This document shows, piece by piece, positions 27,083 through 36,281 of a stretch of DNA of 64,000 nt. A program made the translations under genes and the position numbers. Below the pieces are notes generated by a model. The model saw nothing but the letters and a program-made list of their open reading frames with translations, made no database searches and was not told the origin of the DNA. Positions within the stretch are counted from its first letter, which is position 1, and the number at the start of each line of letters is the position of its first letter. Origin of the DNA: an uncultured Anaeroplasmataceae bacterium (lineage in GTDB: Bacteria; Bacillota_I; Bacilli_A; Acholeplasmatales; Anaeroplasmataceae); the NCBI GenBank assembly GCA_944325035.1, contig CALUYM010000001.1:186001-250000 (forward strand), written 5' to 3'.

Positions 27083-28321
27083 ATGAAAAAATTATTGATT
27101 GACGGTATAAAAACTCTTTTAGCTGGAGTTTTAATAGGTATTTTTATATCTTTATTTCAGTTTTTGACTCATGAGATTATTAAGCTATCAACATATTTAT
27201 TAACATATGATGGAAATTTAATATTTATATTAGTTATCTTATTAAGTTTAAGTTTTAGTTTTGTTTTAATTTATATAAATAAAAAAAATCCTGGATATAC
27301 AGGTTCAGGAGTTCCACAGTTTGAAGGATATCAAAGTGGTTTTTATAAGATTAACCCTTATAAAATGTTTATTTTTATATGGATTAATTCCTTATTTGGT
27401 TTTTTCTTTTGTTTCTTATTGGGAGGAGAAGGTCCTTCGATAAGCATTAGTTCAAGTATTGGTTTAGGAATAAATAAAAAAATAAAAAGAGATGACAAAG
27501 AGTTAATTGCTGCATGTGGAAGTGCTGGATTTGGTGTAGCTTTTATGTCACCAATAGCGGCATTTTGCCATTTACTTGAAGAAAATAAAAAACTATTATC
27601 AGTAAGACTTATCATTAAAGGATTATTTATAATTGTAATTAGTTTTATAATTTCTCATTTTATATATAATCACAATTTGTTAAATATTAGTAGTGATTTA
27701 GTTTTACCAATTAATTATTATTACATTTTAGTGTTAATTTTCATCTTTTCATTATTTATTAGTAAATGCTACATACTTTTAATTGTCAAAATTAAAGATA
27801 TGACAAAGAGAATAAAAATTTGGAGCTATTTATTACCAATATTTATTTTAATTTTTATGGTGATTAAGCGAAATAATTCATTATTGGTCGGAAGTGGTAT
27901 TGAAATTATTAGTGCTGATTCTACTGATGTGTCTTTACTAATAATAGTTGGAATTTTAGTATTTAGATTAATAGGTACTGCTATTTCTGCAAATCAAACT
28001 ATATCGGGAGGTTTAGTTTTACCTATGATTGCGTGCGGAGCTTTAGTAGGAGATTTGATTGTGACTCTAATAAGCTCTTGGGATGAAGATGTTATTAAAT
28101 ATAAAAATTTAATAGTAATTATCTCAATGCTTTCTGTGTTTAGCTTTGTTTGTCATACTCCATTAACTGCTCTAGCATTAAGTTTAAAATTACTATGTTT
28201 TAAGGCAATTCTTCCACTTTTTATAGTATTATTCTTTGGAACATTAGTTTTATATTTTTTTAGGCAAAAAAATATATATCGTGAATTAGAAGAAAGACTA
28301 CCAGGCTTTAATGAATATTAG
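27083..28321 (+). CDS. ClC family chloride channel or Cl-/H+ antiporter
   Basis: A 412-residue membrane protein with about ten hydrophobic segments. Selectivity-filter motifs: GSGVPQ (about residue 75), GGEGPSIS (usual form GREGP; the gating glutamate is kept), and GGLVLPMIACGALVG (usual GxFxP; the phenylalanine place is valine). A pair of glutamates follows in CHLLEEN, where the proton-path glutamate of antiporters lies, so antiport is possible. It starts at an ATG after GGTGAG. It stands alone between terminators. Confidence 0.88.
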   Translation: MKKLLIDGIKTLLAGVLIGIFISLFQFLTHEIIKLSTYLLTYDGNLIFILVILLSLSFSFVLIYINKKNPGYTGSGVPQFEGYQSGFYKINPYKMFIFIWINSLFGFFFCFLLGGEGPSISISSSIGLGINKKIKRDDKELIAACGSAGFGVAFMSPIAAFCHLLEENKKLLSVRLIIKGLFIIVISFIISHFIYNHNLLNISSDLVLPINYYYILVLIFIFSLFISKCYILLIVKIKDMTKRIKIWSYLLPIFILIFMVIKRNNSLLVGSGIEIISADSTDVSLLIIVGILVFRLIGTAISANQTISGGLVLPMIACGALVGDLIVTLISSWDEDVIKYKNLIVIISMLSVFSFVCHTPLTALALSLKLLCFKAILPLFIVLFFGTLVLYFFRQKNIYRELEERLPGFNEY

Positions 28322-28404
28322 AACTTTTAATTTGTCTTTTCTTGTTTAAAAAAGATTTAATTAATGGTAAAATAAACTTATATTTTAATTTTGGAGGATA
28401 TTAA

Positions 28405-28905
28405 ATGGAGTATTTTGATGTTCTAGATGAAAAAGGTAAGAAAAAAGGATATACAATTGCAAGAGGCTTACCAGCTAATGAGGGTGACTATTTAGGTATT
28501 GTAAATGTTTTAGTTTTTTACAAAAATAAGTTTTTAGTTACAAAACGTCATCCTGAAAAAACTTCTCCTAATATGTGGGAAATAACTGGTGGTGGTATTT
28601 TAGCTGGAGAAGAAGTAATTGATGCTGCTATAAGAGAATTAAAGGAAGAAACCGGTATTAGCAGATCTAAAGAAGATTTTATTTTCTTAGGAGCGGAAAT
28701 TTCATCTTGTTTTTATGCTAGTTTATTTTTAGTCAAATTAGATAAAATGCCAAAAATTGTTTTACAAGAAAACGAAACTGTTGATTATAAATGGATAGAA
28801 ATCGATGAGTTTTTTAATAATGTATCGGCTAAAGACTTCTTACCATATTTAGGATTAAGATTACTAAAATATAAGTCGCTTGTTTTAGATAATATAAATA
28901 GTTAA
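28405..28905 (+). CDS. Nudix hydrolase
   Basis: A 166-residue pyrophosphohydrolase. The Nudix box is complete, from GGGILAGEE to RELKEETGI, with the metal-binding glutamates. The N-terminus MEYFDVLDEKGKKKGYTIAR resembles the IDI-like/NUDIX group that also includes isopentenyl isomerase-type proteins. The substrate is not decided by sequence. It has a GGAGG ribosome-binding site. Confidence 0.88.
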   Translation: MEYFDVLDEKGKKKGYTIARGLPANEGDYLGIVNVLVFYKNKFLVTKRHPEKTSPNMWEITGGGILAGEEVIDAAIRELKEETGISRSKEDFIFLGAEISSCFYASLFLVKLDKMPKIVLQENETVDYKWIEIDEFFNNVSAKDFLPYLGLRLLKYKSLVLDNINS

Positions 28906-28989
28906 TATATAAAATCATTAAGTAATAATACTATCCCATGTTGTATGTAAAATAGTCTAAATTAATATTTTGAGTCTTTGATTGAAATT

Positions 28990-29037
28990 AAAAAAGCTAT
29001 AAGATAAAAATTTTTATTTTACCTTATAGCTTTTTTA
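28990..29037. terminator. Bidirectional terminator between Nudix gene and the small minus-strand gene
   Basis: A long stem, AAAAGCTATAAG paired with CTTATAGCTTTT, flanked by A and T tracts on both sides, so it can end transcription from either direction. Confidence 0.8.
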
Positions 29038-29122
29038 TTAATAATTTTTATATTATAATCCTTTTTAAAACTAAGCTTTGTCTTTAAATTAAAAAATAAA
29101 TTAAGCATTAAAATAAATCATT

Positions 29123-29326
29123 TTAGTTATATTTTTTTAGTTCATTTTCAATTAAACTATTTGCAATTTCAAATGCTTTTACCCTTCTTTTAGCTAACGT
29201 TATTTGTGATTTATATCTGTTTGAATTCTCTTTTGCCTCAAATGTTATAATTGTTTGTTTTAATTTATGCAAAGTTGAATCAATTTGACGTTTGGCTTCT
29301 TTTAAATCATCTTCTAAAAATTCCAT
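29123..29326 (-). CDS. Small hypothetical helical protein
   Basis: A 67-residue protein starting at the ATG at 29326 (reverse strand), with an AAGGAGA ribosome-binding site about 8 bases upstream; a TTG two codons earlier is possible. The sequence (MEFLEDDLKEAKRQIDSTL and on) is highly charged and helical with a heptad-like pattern, likely a coiled coil. No family is recognised. The strong ribosome-binding site and a terminator downstream (29037) favour a real gene. Confidence 0.65.
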   Translation of the reverse strand: MEFLEDDLKEAKRQIDSTLHKLKQTIITFEAKENSNRYKSQITLAKRRVKAFEIANSLIENELKKYN

Positions 29327-29500
29327 TTGCAATCTCCTTGTATAATATATTAGTATAACTTGAATTTCCTTATTAGGTTGGTATTAACTATATTTTTTTT
29401 ATTGTGTAATTTATATATTATATTTAAAGAAAAGTCAATTTTAAAATAATGTATATTCAAAAGATATTATGACCAATATAAATTTTTAGTTTTTTAAAAT

Positions 29501-29571
29501 AAAAAGAGTAATCTTTTAATGATCAATTAAATTTAATAGCAAAAGCATATGAACAACTGATTACTCTTTTT
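29501..29571. terminator. Long stem-loop with T/A tails, clpB terminator
   Basis: Perfect 13-base inverted repeat: 29501-29513 (AAAAAGAGTAATC) and 29559-29571, with a 45-base loop. It is oriented to stop clpB transcription on the minus strand, and could also work on the plus strand. The long loop is unusual. Confidence 0.7.
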
Positions 29572-29624
29572 TGTATCAAAATATTGTATTAATATAACTT
29601 ATTATTTATAGAAAAATAGAAGTA

Positions 29625-31736
29625 TTATTTTTCAAAAATTTGTAATTCATCACGAATTGAGTCTAAGACATAATGCTTATCAGGTAAGATTTCGCCTTTA
29701 ATAATTCTAGCTGCTAGATATGTTTCAATATAGCGTTGAATGAAACGTTTTAATGGACGAGCACCGTATGTTAAATCAAATGCTTGTTCAATAACATATT
29801 GTTTTAAATTTTCAGTAAAATCAACACTTATATTTTGTGATAAAAGACGAAGATCTAATTCATGTAAAATCTTATCAACTATCTTAATTTGTATATCCTT
29901 AGTTAAAGTATTGAAAACTAAAATTTCATCAATACGATTTAAAAATTCTGGCTTAAAATAACTTCTTACAACGCTTAATACTCCTTTTTTATTGTTAGGA
30001 TCTTGTAACAATAATTCTGCACCTAAGTTAGAAGTCATAATAATAATAGTGTTTTTGAAATCGACAACTTTACCTTGTGAATCTGTTAGGCGACCATCAT
30101 CAAGAATTTGTAGCAGTAAATTAAATACATCCTTATGCGCTTTTTCAATTTCATCAAATAAAATAATTGAATAAGGGTTACGTCTGACAGCTTCAGTTAG
30201 TTGACCACCTTCATCATAACCAACATATCCAGGAGGAGCACCTATTAAACGTGCAACGGTATGAGCTTCTTGATATTCTGACATATCAATACGCACAATG
30301 TGCTGCTCAGAGTCGAATAAAGCTTGTGCCAATGCTTTGGCAAGTTCAGTTTTACCAACACCAGTAGGTCCTAGAAACATAAATGAACCGATTGGACGAT
30401 TTTCATCTTTAATCCCGGCTCTTTGACGAATAATTGCATCAGAAATAAGCTCAATTGCTTCATCTTGTCCGATAACACGATTTTTTAAAGTTTGAGCTAA
30501 ATGTAAAACTTTTTCGCGCTCTCCTTGCATTAACTTAGAAACAGGAATATTTGTCCATTTAGATACCACTTCTGCCACATCATCTTCTGAAACTGTTTCA
30601 GACAAAAGTTTGTTATCTTTATTTTGATTTTCAAAATCACTGATAGCTTTTTCTAATGCAGGAATTTCTTGATACTGTAGTTTCGAAGCTTTTTCAAAGT
30701 TACCAGCATTATAAGCTTGTTCTAGTTCAAAACGCTTTTTATCTAATTGTTCTTTACGATTTTTAAGACTTAGAATCTCATTTTTTTCATTATCCCATTT
30801 ACTACGGATGTTTTGTTCTTTTTTATTTAATTCATTTAGTTCATTTTCAAGTTCTTCTTTATGTCTTAAAGAAGTAGGATCCTTTTCTTTTTTTATCGAG
30901 ATAAGTTCAATTTTAATTTGATTAATACGACGAATGATGTTATCAAGTTCAACAGGCATTGAATCTAGAGTTAAGCGAACTGAAGCACAAGCTTCATCAA
31001 TTAAATCAATTGCCTTATCTGGTAAAAAACGGTCAGTGATATAACGATTTGATAAAGTTGCAGCTTGAACTAAAGCATTATCCTTAATATGAACTCCATG
31101 ATGAACTTCAAATCTTTCTTTTAATCCTCTTAAAATAGAAATTGTATCTTCAACGGTAGGCTCTGAAACAATAACTTTTTGGAAACGACGCTCAAGTGCT
31201 TGATCCTTTTCGATGTATTTTCGATATTCATCAAGAGTAGTAGCACCAATACAGTGTAATTCACCACGTGCTAGCATTGGTTTTAAAATATTACCAGCAT
31301 CCATCGCTCCATCAACTTTACCAGCTCCAACTATTAAGTGAATTTCATCGATGAAAAGAATAATTTTACCATCTGATTCAGAGATTTTTTTAAGTACAGC
31401 TTTTAATCTTTCCTCAAATTCACCGCGGTATTTAGCACCAGCAACTAGGCTTGCCATATCTAATTCGTATATAATCTTATCTTTTAGACCGGTTGGGACA
31501 TCTTGCGAAACAATTCGACGGGCAAGACCTTCAATGATGGCAGTTTTACCAACGCCAGGTTCACCTATTAAAACCGGATTATTTTTTGTTTTACGAGATA
31601 ATATTTTTATAATACGTCTAATCTCTTCATCGCGTCCAATTACAGGGTCGATTTTACCTTTTTTGACTAATTCGACAATATTACGACCAAATTTGTCTAG
31701 AATGTTTTCATCGTTTGCATAGTTTGGTTCTTGCAT
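29625..31736 (-). CDS. clpB: ClpB disaggregase without N-terminal domain
   Basis: AAA+ chaperone that works with DnaK to pull proteins out of aggregates. The 703-residue protein has both ATPase modules: first Walker A GEPGVGKT (58-65), second GPTGVGKT, with the coiled-coil middle domain between (about 270-380) that identifies ClpB over ClpA/ClpC, and the C-terminal GARPLKR motif. The usual 150-residue N domain is missing: the protein begins directly with [19 protein letters not shown]. The start is set by AAAGGATG and lies 3' of a CIRCE-controlled promoter, so the short form is real and not a missed start. Similar short ClpB proteins are known in mycoplasmas. Confidence 0.95.
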   Translation of the reverse strand: MQEPNYANDENILDKFGRNIVELVKKGKIDPVIGRDEEIRRIIKILSRKTKNNPVLIGEPGVGKTAIIEGLARRIVSQDVPTGLKDKIIYELDMASLVAGAKYRGEFEERLKAVLKKISESDGKIILFIDEIHLIVGAGKVDGAMDAGNILKPMLARGELHCIGATTLDEYRKYIEKDQALERRFQKVIVSEPTVEDTISILRGLKERFEVHHGVHIKDNALVQAATLSNRYITDRFLPDKAIDLIDEACASVRLTLDSMPVELDNIIRRINQIKIELISIKKEKDPTSLRHKEELENELNELNKKEQNIRSKWDNEKNEILSLKNRKEQLDKKRFELEQAYNAGNFEKASKLQYQEIPALEKAISDFENQNKDNKLLSETVSEDDVAEVVSKWTNIPVSKLMQGEREKVLHLAQTLKNRVIGQDEAIELISDAIIRQRAGIKDENRPIGSFMFLGPTGVGKTELAKALAQALFDSEQHIVRIDMSEYQEAHTVARLIGAPPGYVGYDEGGQLTEAVRRNPYSIILFDEIEKAHKDVFNLLLQILDDGRLTDSQGKVVDFKNTIIIMTSNLGAELLLQDPNNKKGVLSVVRSYFKPEFLNRIDEILVFNTLTKDIQIKIVDKILHELDLRLLSQNISVDFTENLKQYVIEQAFDLTYGARPLKRFIQRYIETYLAARIIKGEILPDKHYVLDSIRDELQIFEK

Positions 31737-31777
31737 ATTATCATCCTTTCTGTAGTATGATTTCCAACTACAACCAT

Positions 31778-31806
31778 ATTATACTCTTAAATTTTGGCAC
31801 TGTCAA
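31778..31806 (-). promoter_or_regulatory. Promoter of clpB
   Basis: On the minus strand TTGACA (31801-31806) and TATAAT (31778-31783) are 17 bases apart; both match consensus. The -35 box lies inside the CIRCE element. Confidence 0.88.
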
Positions 31807-31820
31807 CATACGAGTGCTAG
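31794..31820. promoter_or_regulatory. CIRCE element (HrcA operator)
   Basis: TTGGCACTG, 9-base spacer, GAGTGCTAG. This matches the CIRCE consensus TTAGCACTC-N9-GAGTGCTAA at 15 of 18 positions. It overlaps the clpB -35 box, so HrcA binding would block transcription until heat stress. HrcA itself is not in the window. Confidence 0.9.
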
Positions 31821-31959
31821 TTTTTGAAAATGATGTTGGAAGATATAAAAATCAAGATTCTTTATAGTATCTATGAAATAAAAAATGATATTTTTCAATA
31901 ATATTTAATTATATGAATTAAGGAATTAGAAAAAATAGAAAGAAAAAAATAAAAAATCA

Positions 31960-31988
31960 TTGACATCTATAATATGTTTTGGTATAAT
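31960..31988 (+). promoter_or_regulatory. Promoter of tRNA-Cys
   Basis: TTGACA (31960-31965) and TATAAT (31983-31988), 17 bases apart. Confidence 0.88.
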
Positions 31989-32015
31989 CTATCTGCTTGA
32001 ATAATATAAGCAAAT

Positions 32016-32090
32016 GGCCGGGTAGCCAAGTGGTAAGGCTAGGCACTGCAACTGCCTCATGCGGGGGTTCGAATCCGTCCCCGGCCTCCA
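32016..32090 (+). tRNA. tRNA-Cys (GCA)
   Basis: 75 bases with encoded CCA. The acceptor stem GGCCGGG pairs fully with CCCGGCC. The anticodon loop CTGCAAC on an AGGCA/TGCCT stem gives anticodon GCA. The T-loop is TTCGAAT. The T-stem (GGGGG against CCGTC) has a G:G mismatch at its middle and a G:U pair. A terminator follows at 32108. Confidence 0.95.
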
Positions 32091-32107
32091 AATTTGAACT
32101 ATTATAA

Positions 32108-32133
32108 AAGTTAGGTTTTCCTAGCTTTTTTTT
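32108..32133 (+). terminator. Terminator of tRNA-Cys
   Basis: Stem AAGTTAGG / CCTAGCTT (one G:T) with a TTTT loop, followed by a T run. Confidence 0.85.
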
Positions 32134-32288
32134 ATTTTTTAAAATTTGGAAGTAGGGTGTACGGATTTGAATTTTTTGTGTTATTTTTATTTTTAAGTAC
32201 AAAGATAAGAGATAAAATTCAAAATCTTAGCTTTAAAAATGGTCCACAAAGGTGTATAATAACATAACTGAAAGATGTAGGTGTTAAT

Positions 32289-32711
32289 ATGATTTATGAT
32301 GATTTAAAAAAAGCTAATATGCAAGCTATGAAAGATAAAGATACTGTAGCCCGCGGTGTTTACACCGTTTTAATAAATAAGTGTATGCTTAAAGCAGTTG
32401 AATTAAAACCACAAGGTAAAGACTTAACTGATGCTGATACATTAGCAATTATTAACAAGACAGTTAAAGAGCTTGAAGAAGAATTACGTGCTTTTAAAGA
32501 AGCTAATCGTAGTGATAAAGTTGAAGAATTAGAAAAACAAAAATTATTGCTTCAAACTTATTTACCTAAATTAATGAGTGAAGAAGAAATAATCGCAGTT
32601 TTAAATAATTTAGAAGATAAGTCAATTAAAAATGTAATGATGTATTTTAAAACTAATTATCCTGGTAAAGCTGATATGAAACTTGTATCAGAGCTTGCTA
32701 AGAAATTATAA
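32289..32711 (+). CDS. yqeY: YqeY family protein (GatB/YqeY domain)
   Basis: A 140-residue protein of the GatB/YqeY domain family, related to the tail of the Asp/Glu-tRNA amidotransferase subunit GatB. Features: AMKDKDTVARGVYTVL near the N-terminus, a long charged helix, QTYLPKLMSEEEI and the C-terminal KADMKLVSELAKKL. It may contact tRNA, but its job is not known. It is monocistronic, with its own terminator. Confidence 0.88.
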   Translation: MIYDDLKKANMQAMKDKDTVARGVYTVLINKCMLKAVELKPQGKDLTDADTLAIINKTVKELEEELRAFKEANRSDKVEELEKQKLLLQTYLPKLMSEEEIIAVLNNLEDKSIKNVMMYFKTNYPGKADMKLVSELAKKL

Positions 32712-32715
32712 TAAT

Positions 32716-32743
32716 TAATCAGGTTTAATCCTGATTATTTTTT
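32716..32743 (+). terminator. Terminator of yqeY
   Basis: Stem TAATCAGG / CCTGATTA with a TTTAAT loop and T run. Confidence 0.85.
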
Positions 32744-32881
32744 CCTAAAATTACTTTCAAATATTTATATATCTTTTATTTAAAAAGTTATTTTTAAATA
32801 GAAATAAACGATAAAAGTAAAAAAAGTGACTGGAAACCTTTATTTTAGAATTTAATTATTATATAATTAAAACATACTAAA

Positions 32882-32910
32882 AAGGAGTTTAAGTCTTCAA
32901 AGACTTTTTA
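32882..32910 (+). promoter_or_regulatory. Hairpin between a distant ribosome-binding site and the ybeY start
   Basis: The only good Shine-Dalgarno (AAGGAG, about 32881-32886) is about 30 bases before the ybeY ATG at 32919, which is too far. A hairpin AAGTCT / AGACTT (32891-32906) sits between them and, if formed, would bring the two closer. A short T run follows the hairpin, so weak attenuation is the alternative. Confidence 0.4.
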
Positions 32911-32918
32911 TATAGATT

Positions 32919-33359
32919 ATGAAAGTAAATTTTACAAATCAATTAGAAATTGACACTAAAGGATATGAAAAAATTATTAAAAAAATTTTTAGAAAGGTAA
33001 AAGATAAACATTTTTTTAATATAATATTTGTTTCAAAAGAAGAAATACAACGTATTAACCGTGAGTATCGCAATATTGATCGTGTTACTGATGTAATTAG
33101 TTTTGCATTAAATGATAATGATGATTCTAATTATTTTGCAGAAAAAGAATTAGGTGATATTTTTATTTGTATCGACCGTGCTATTGAGCAAGCTGAAGAA
33201 TATGGTCATTCGATTGCACGTGAAGTTGGATTTTTAGCTGTCCATGGATATCTTCATCTATCTGGATATGATCATATGACAGAAGAAGATGAAAAAATAA
33301 TGTTTACTAAGCAAGAGGAAATCTTGCAAAAAGCGAGATTAAAACGAGGTGAATACTAA
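32919..33359 (+). CDS. ybeY: Endoribonuclease YbeY, rRNA maturation
   Basis: A 146-residue zinc-dependent endoribonuclease needed for 16S rRNA 3' end maturation and ribosome quality control. The metal site is HGYLHLSGYDH (H109, H113, H119), and NIDRVTDVISF is also characteristic. It overlaps the cdd start by one base. First gene of the ybeY-cdd-era-yqzL-recO group. Confidence 0.95.
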   Translation: MKVNFTNQLEIDTKGYEKIIKKIFRKVKDKHFFNIIFVSKEEIQRINREYRNIDRVTDVISFALNDNDDSNYFAEKELGDIFICIDRAIEQAEEYGHSIAREVGFLAVHGYLHLSGYDHMTEEDEKIMFTKQEEILQKARLKRGEY

Positions 33360-33754
33360 TGCAAGAAATAGTAAAAAAAGCAATTGAAGGATTAAATAAA
33401 ACATATTCTCCATATTCAAAATTTGGAGTTGGTGCTGCCCTTTTGATGAAAGATGGTTCATATATTACTGGAGCTAATATTGAAAATGCAGCTTATGGTG
33501 TTTGTATTTGTGCTGAACGTTCAACAATGTTTACAGCTCATAATTTAGGCTATAATTTAAAAACTGATGTAGCTAAAATGTGTATTGTTGCCAATACTGA
33601 AAAACCTGTTAGTCCATGTGGAAGTTGTCGACAAGTTATGAATGAATTATTACCAAAGGATTTAGTGGTTGTCCTTGCTAATACTAAAGGTGATATAAAG
33701 GAGGTTACTGTAAGCGATTTACTTCCTTACAGTTTTGATGAAATTGAGCTATAA
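33359..33754 (+). CDS. cdd: Cytidine deaminase
   Basis: A 131-residue homotetramer-type enzyme that deaminates cytidine and deoxycytidine to uridine for pyrimidine salvage. The zinc motifs are CAERSTM, with the catalytic glutamate, and PCGSCRQVM. The start overlaps the ybeY stop (TAATG), and the last 17 bases overlap era. Confidence 0.95.
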   Translation: MQEIVKKAIEGLNKTYSPYSKFGVGAALLMKDGSYITGANIENAAYGVCICAERSTMFTAHNLGYNLKTDVAKMCIVANTEKPVSPCGSCRQVMNELLPKDLVVVLANTKGDIKEVTVSDLLPYSFDEIEL

Positions 33755-34649
33755 ATCTGGATTTATAACTATTATCGGACGTCCTAATGTCGGTAAATCA
33801 ACTTTTTTAAATAAAGTTATTGGTCAAAAAATTGCAATTATGTCTGATAAACCACAAACAACTCGTAATACTATTTTAGGAGTTTTAACACGCACTGATT
33901 GTCAAATAATATTTACGGATACTCCTGGTATTCATAAAGCTCATTCTGAACTAGGTGAAAGAATGAATGAAGCAACATATAGTGCTACTCAAGGACAGGA
34001 TGCAATTTTGTTTATGGTTTCTGCAGTAGAACCAATTGGACCTGGAGATCGTTTAATAATTGAGCGTCTTAAAAATCAAAAGAAACCGGTTTACTTATTA
34101 ATTAATAAAGTAGATCTATTAAAAAATAAAAATGATGTTCAAAAAATAATTGTATCTTACATGAATGAAATGGATTTTAAAGAAATTTTTCCTATTTCTG
34201 CTAAAGAAGGAATCAATATTGATAATTTAATTGATAATTTAAAATCACTATTAAAAGAAGGACCGCAATTTTATCCTGAAGATATGATTACAGATCACCC
34301 TGAACGATTTATTATAGCAGAACTCATTAGAGAAAAGTTATTATATTTTACAGAAGAAGAAGTTCCGCATAGTATTGCATGTGTTGTTGATTCATTAAAG
34401 CCTTCATTAGATGAAGAAGATAAACTTGATGTTTATGCTACAATTTACGTTGAACGCGAAAGCCAAAAACGAATTGTTATTGGATCAAATGGTGCATTAC
34501 TAAAAAAAGTAAAAGATTTAGCTAAACGCGATATAAAACGTTTGCTAGGTTCACGTGTTAATCTTGATTTATGGGTTAAAGTAAAAAAAGATTGGACAAA
34601 TCGACCTGATGTTTTACGTAGCTTAGGTTTTGAGAAGGATAATTTCTAA
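33738..34649 (+). CDS. era: GTPase Era
   Basis: A 303-residue GTPase that binds the 3' end of 16S rRNA during 30S assembly. G1 GRPNVGKS (about 13-20), G3 DTPGIH, G4 NKVD, then a KH RNA-binding domain (about 200-300, VYVERESQKRIVIG, GSRVNLDLWVKVK). An ATG at 33738 is preferred over TTG 33735. It overlaps the end of cdd by 17 bases. Confidence 0.97.
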   Translation: MKLSYKSGFITIIGRPNVGKSTFLNKVIGQKIAIMSDKPQTTRNTILGVLTRTDCQIIFTDTPGIHKAHSELGERMNEATYSATQGQDAILFMVSAVEPIGPGDRLIIERLKNQKKPVYLLINKVDLLKNKNDVQKIIVSYMNEMDFKEIFPISAKEGINIDNLIDNLKSLLKEGPQFYPEDMITDHPERFIIAELIREKLLYFTEEEVPHSIACVVDSLKPSLDEEDKLDVYATIYVERESQKRIVIGSNGALLKKVKDLAKRDIKRLLGSRVNLDLWVKVKKDWTNRPDVLRSLGFEKDNF

Positions 34650-34703
34650 TAAATGGTATAAATTTGTCACTAAACCTCATAATATAGGTGAGGAGTGAAA
34701 CAA

Positions 34704-34850
34704 ATGAATGAACATTTTAAGAAGTTTAGACAAACTGGTAAAATTGCTGATTATTTAAAATATAAAGAAGAATTGGCTAAAGAAGTCAAGTTAAAGGAAG
34801 TAAAGGATGAAAACAATAAAGACAAGGGGACTAGTAATCCGAAGTCTTGA
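34704..34850 (+). CDS. yqzL: YqzL-like small protein between era and recO
   Basis: A 48-residue protein, too short for most gene finders. It starts at an ATG preceded by GAGGAG, and the N-terminus (FKKFRQTGKIADYLKYKE) fits the YqzL family, which sits between era and recO in Bacillus. The C-terminal half is lysine- and glutamate-rich. Its last 44 bases overlap recO in another frame, so recO translation may be coupled to it. The function is not known. Confidence 0.75.
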   Translation: MNEHFKKFRQTGKIADYLKYKEELAKEVKLKEVKDENNKDKGTSNPKS

Positions 34851-35502
34851 TTATAAAGATACATCAAAGATTGTGTATTTACTATCGCCTTATGGAATAT
34901 TAAGTATTAAAGCCTTAGGCGTAAAAAAATATAAAAATAAGAATTATAATTTTTACGAGCCACTAACTTATGTACAAGTAGAAATAACTGACTCTAGTTT
35001 TCCAAATCTAGTTGAATATTCAGTCGTTGATGGCTTTATTGATATAAAGTCTGATTTTGAAAAGTTTTTTGCTTATGCTTATTTTATGGAGTTTTTAAAT
35101 AGGCTACCATCTGATATACCATTTGAAAAAACACTAGATTTTGCTCTGAATACGATTAAGTTAGGACGTCTTTATAACCCTTTATTACTTATATTAATGT
35201 TTCAAATCAAAGTATTACCTCTTTTTGGGATTAAACCTGATTTAAAAAAATGTGGGTATTGCTTAAATAAACCACAATTTTTAGATATAAATAGCGGTTT
35301 ATCATTGTGCAAAATACATAATCATATAGGAACAGTATTGATTAATGATATATTGCTGCTATATTACTTTGATTTGAAAAAAGATGATTATTCAATATTA
35401 ACAAATATTGATTTAAAGTTTATTTTAGATTTCGTTACTAATTATTATTTATATCATGCCGATATAAAATTAAAAAGTCTTAGTAGCTTAATAATAAAAT
35501 AA
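34807..35502 (+). CDS. recO: DNA repair protein RecO
   Basis: A 231-residue recombination mediator that, with RecR, loads RecA onto SSB-coated DNA. It has an N-terminal OB fold (TRGLVIRSLDYKDTSKIVYLLS) and a C-terminal helical domain with a zinc-like pair of motifs (KCGYCLNKP, LCKIHN). The N-terminal region overlaps yqzL. It ends the era operon. Confidence 0.92.
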   Translation: MKTIKTRGLVIRSLDYKDTSKIVYLLSPYGILSIKALGVKKYKNKNYNFYEPLTYVQVEITDSSFPNLVEYSVVDGFIDIKSDFEKFFAYAYFMEFLNRLPSDIPFEKTLDFALNTIKLGRLYNPLLLILMFQIKVLPLFGIKPDLKKCGYCLNKPQFLDINSGLSLCKIHNHIGTVLINDILLLYYFDLKKDDYSILTNIDLKFILDFVTNYYLYHADIKLKSLSSLIIK

Positions 35503-35554
35503 GCTTTTTTTGTGAATAACAGTTAGTTATAACTAATTATAGACGAGGTTTAAA

Positions 35555-36220
35555 ATGAAAAAAATAACGATTATTAAAATAATGATTGATATAATAATGT
35601 TAATTATTTTAGTTCTTTTAATGGGGTATTATCAATTTACTGACAAAACTCATCAAATGTTAGGGAAAGTATTAGTTTTGATATTTATAGTTCATAATTT
35701 ATTGAATTTAAGGTATTACAAAGTGATATTCAAAGGTCAATATAAGCCACTTAGAATTTGTGGTTTAATTGTAAATCTTTTATTGTGGCTATTAATGATT
35801 GGAAATGTAGTAACTGGAATTATTAGTGTAAAAAAACCAGGGACTATGATTGTTAATTTTCATAGTTTTTTTACCATGTGGACATTTATTTTGATTTCAA
35901 TTCATATTGGATTAAATATAAAAAATTTAATGAATTGGGTGAAAAAAAGATTAAATATAAAAGAAAAAAGATTTATCAATATAGTAGCGCATATAATTGT
36001 TCTATCTTTAGTATTGTATGGCATTTTTGTTATATTTAGAATTAAAATATATAAAGATTTATTTTTTATCGATAATAATGATAGATATATTTATTCAAAT
36101 TTAGCCCTTTTTATTTTAGATTATATATCTATGATGTTAATTTTTGTAAGTATCACCTATCATTTTCGTCTACGACTTATCAAAAGACCTGATTTAGAAA
36201 AGAAAAATAAAAGTATCTAA
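35555..36220 (+). CDS. DUF4405-like membrane protein (possible heme-binding four-histidine protein)
   Basis: A 221-residue polytopic membrane protein with about six hydrophobic segments (roughly 8-25, 35-52, 68-90, 105-121, 142-162, 181-202). Histidines H33, H47, H103 and H117 lie in or next to four helices, a spacing like that of cytochrome b561/DUF4405-type proteins in which histidines bind heme. DUF4405 membership is inferred from this pattern. The start follows AGACGAGGTTTAAA. No partner reductase is nearby. Confidence 0.65.
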   Translation: MKKITIIKIMIDIIMLIILVLLMGYYQFTDKTHQMLGKVLVLIFIVHNLLNLRYYKVIFKGQYKPLRICGLIVNLLLWLLMIGNVVTGIISVKKPGTMIVNFHSFFTMWTFILISIHIGLNIKNLMNWVKKRLNIKEKRFINIVAHIIVLSLVLYGIFVIFRIKIYKDLFFIDNNDRYIYSNLALFILDYISMMLIFVSITYHFRLRLIKRPDLEKKNKSI

Positions 36221-36234
36221 TTTTTCCTTTATAG

Positions 36235-36263
36235 TTGATTTTATTGAATATAATTTGTATAAT
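36235..36263 (+). promoter_or_regulatory. Promoter of the SAM-riboswitch operon
   Basis: TTGATT (36235-36240) and TATAAT (36258-36263), 17 bases apart, just before the aptamer. Confidence 0.75.
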
Positions 36264-36281
36264 AATAGCGATATAAATAAC

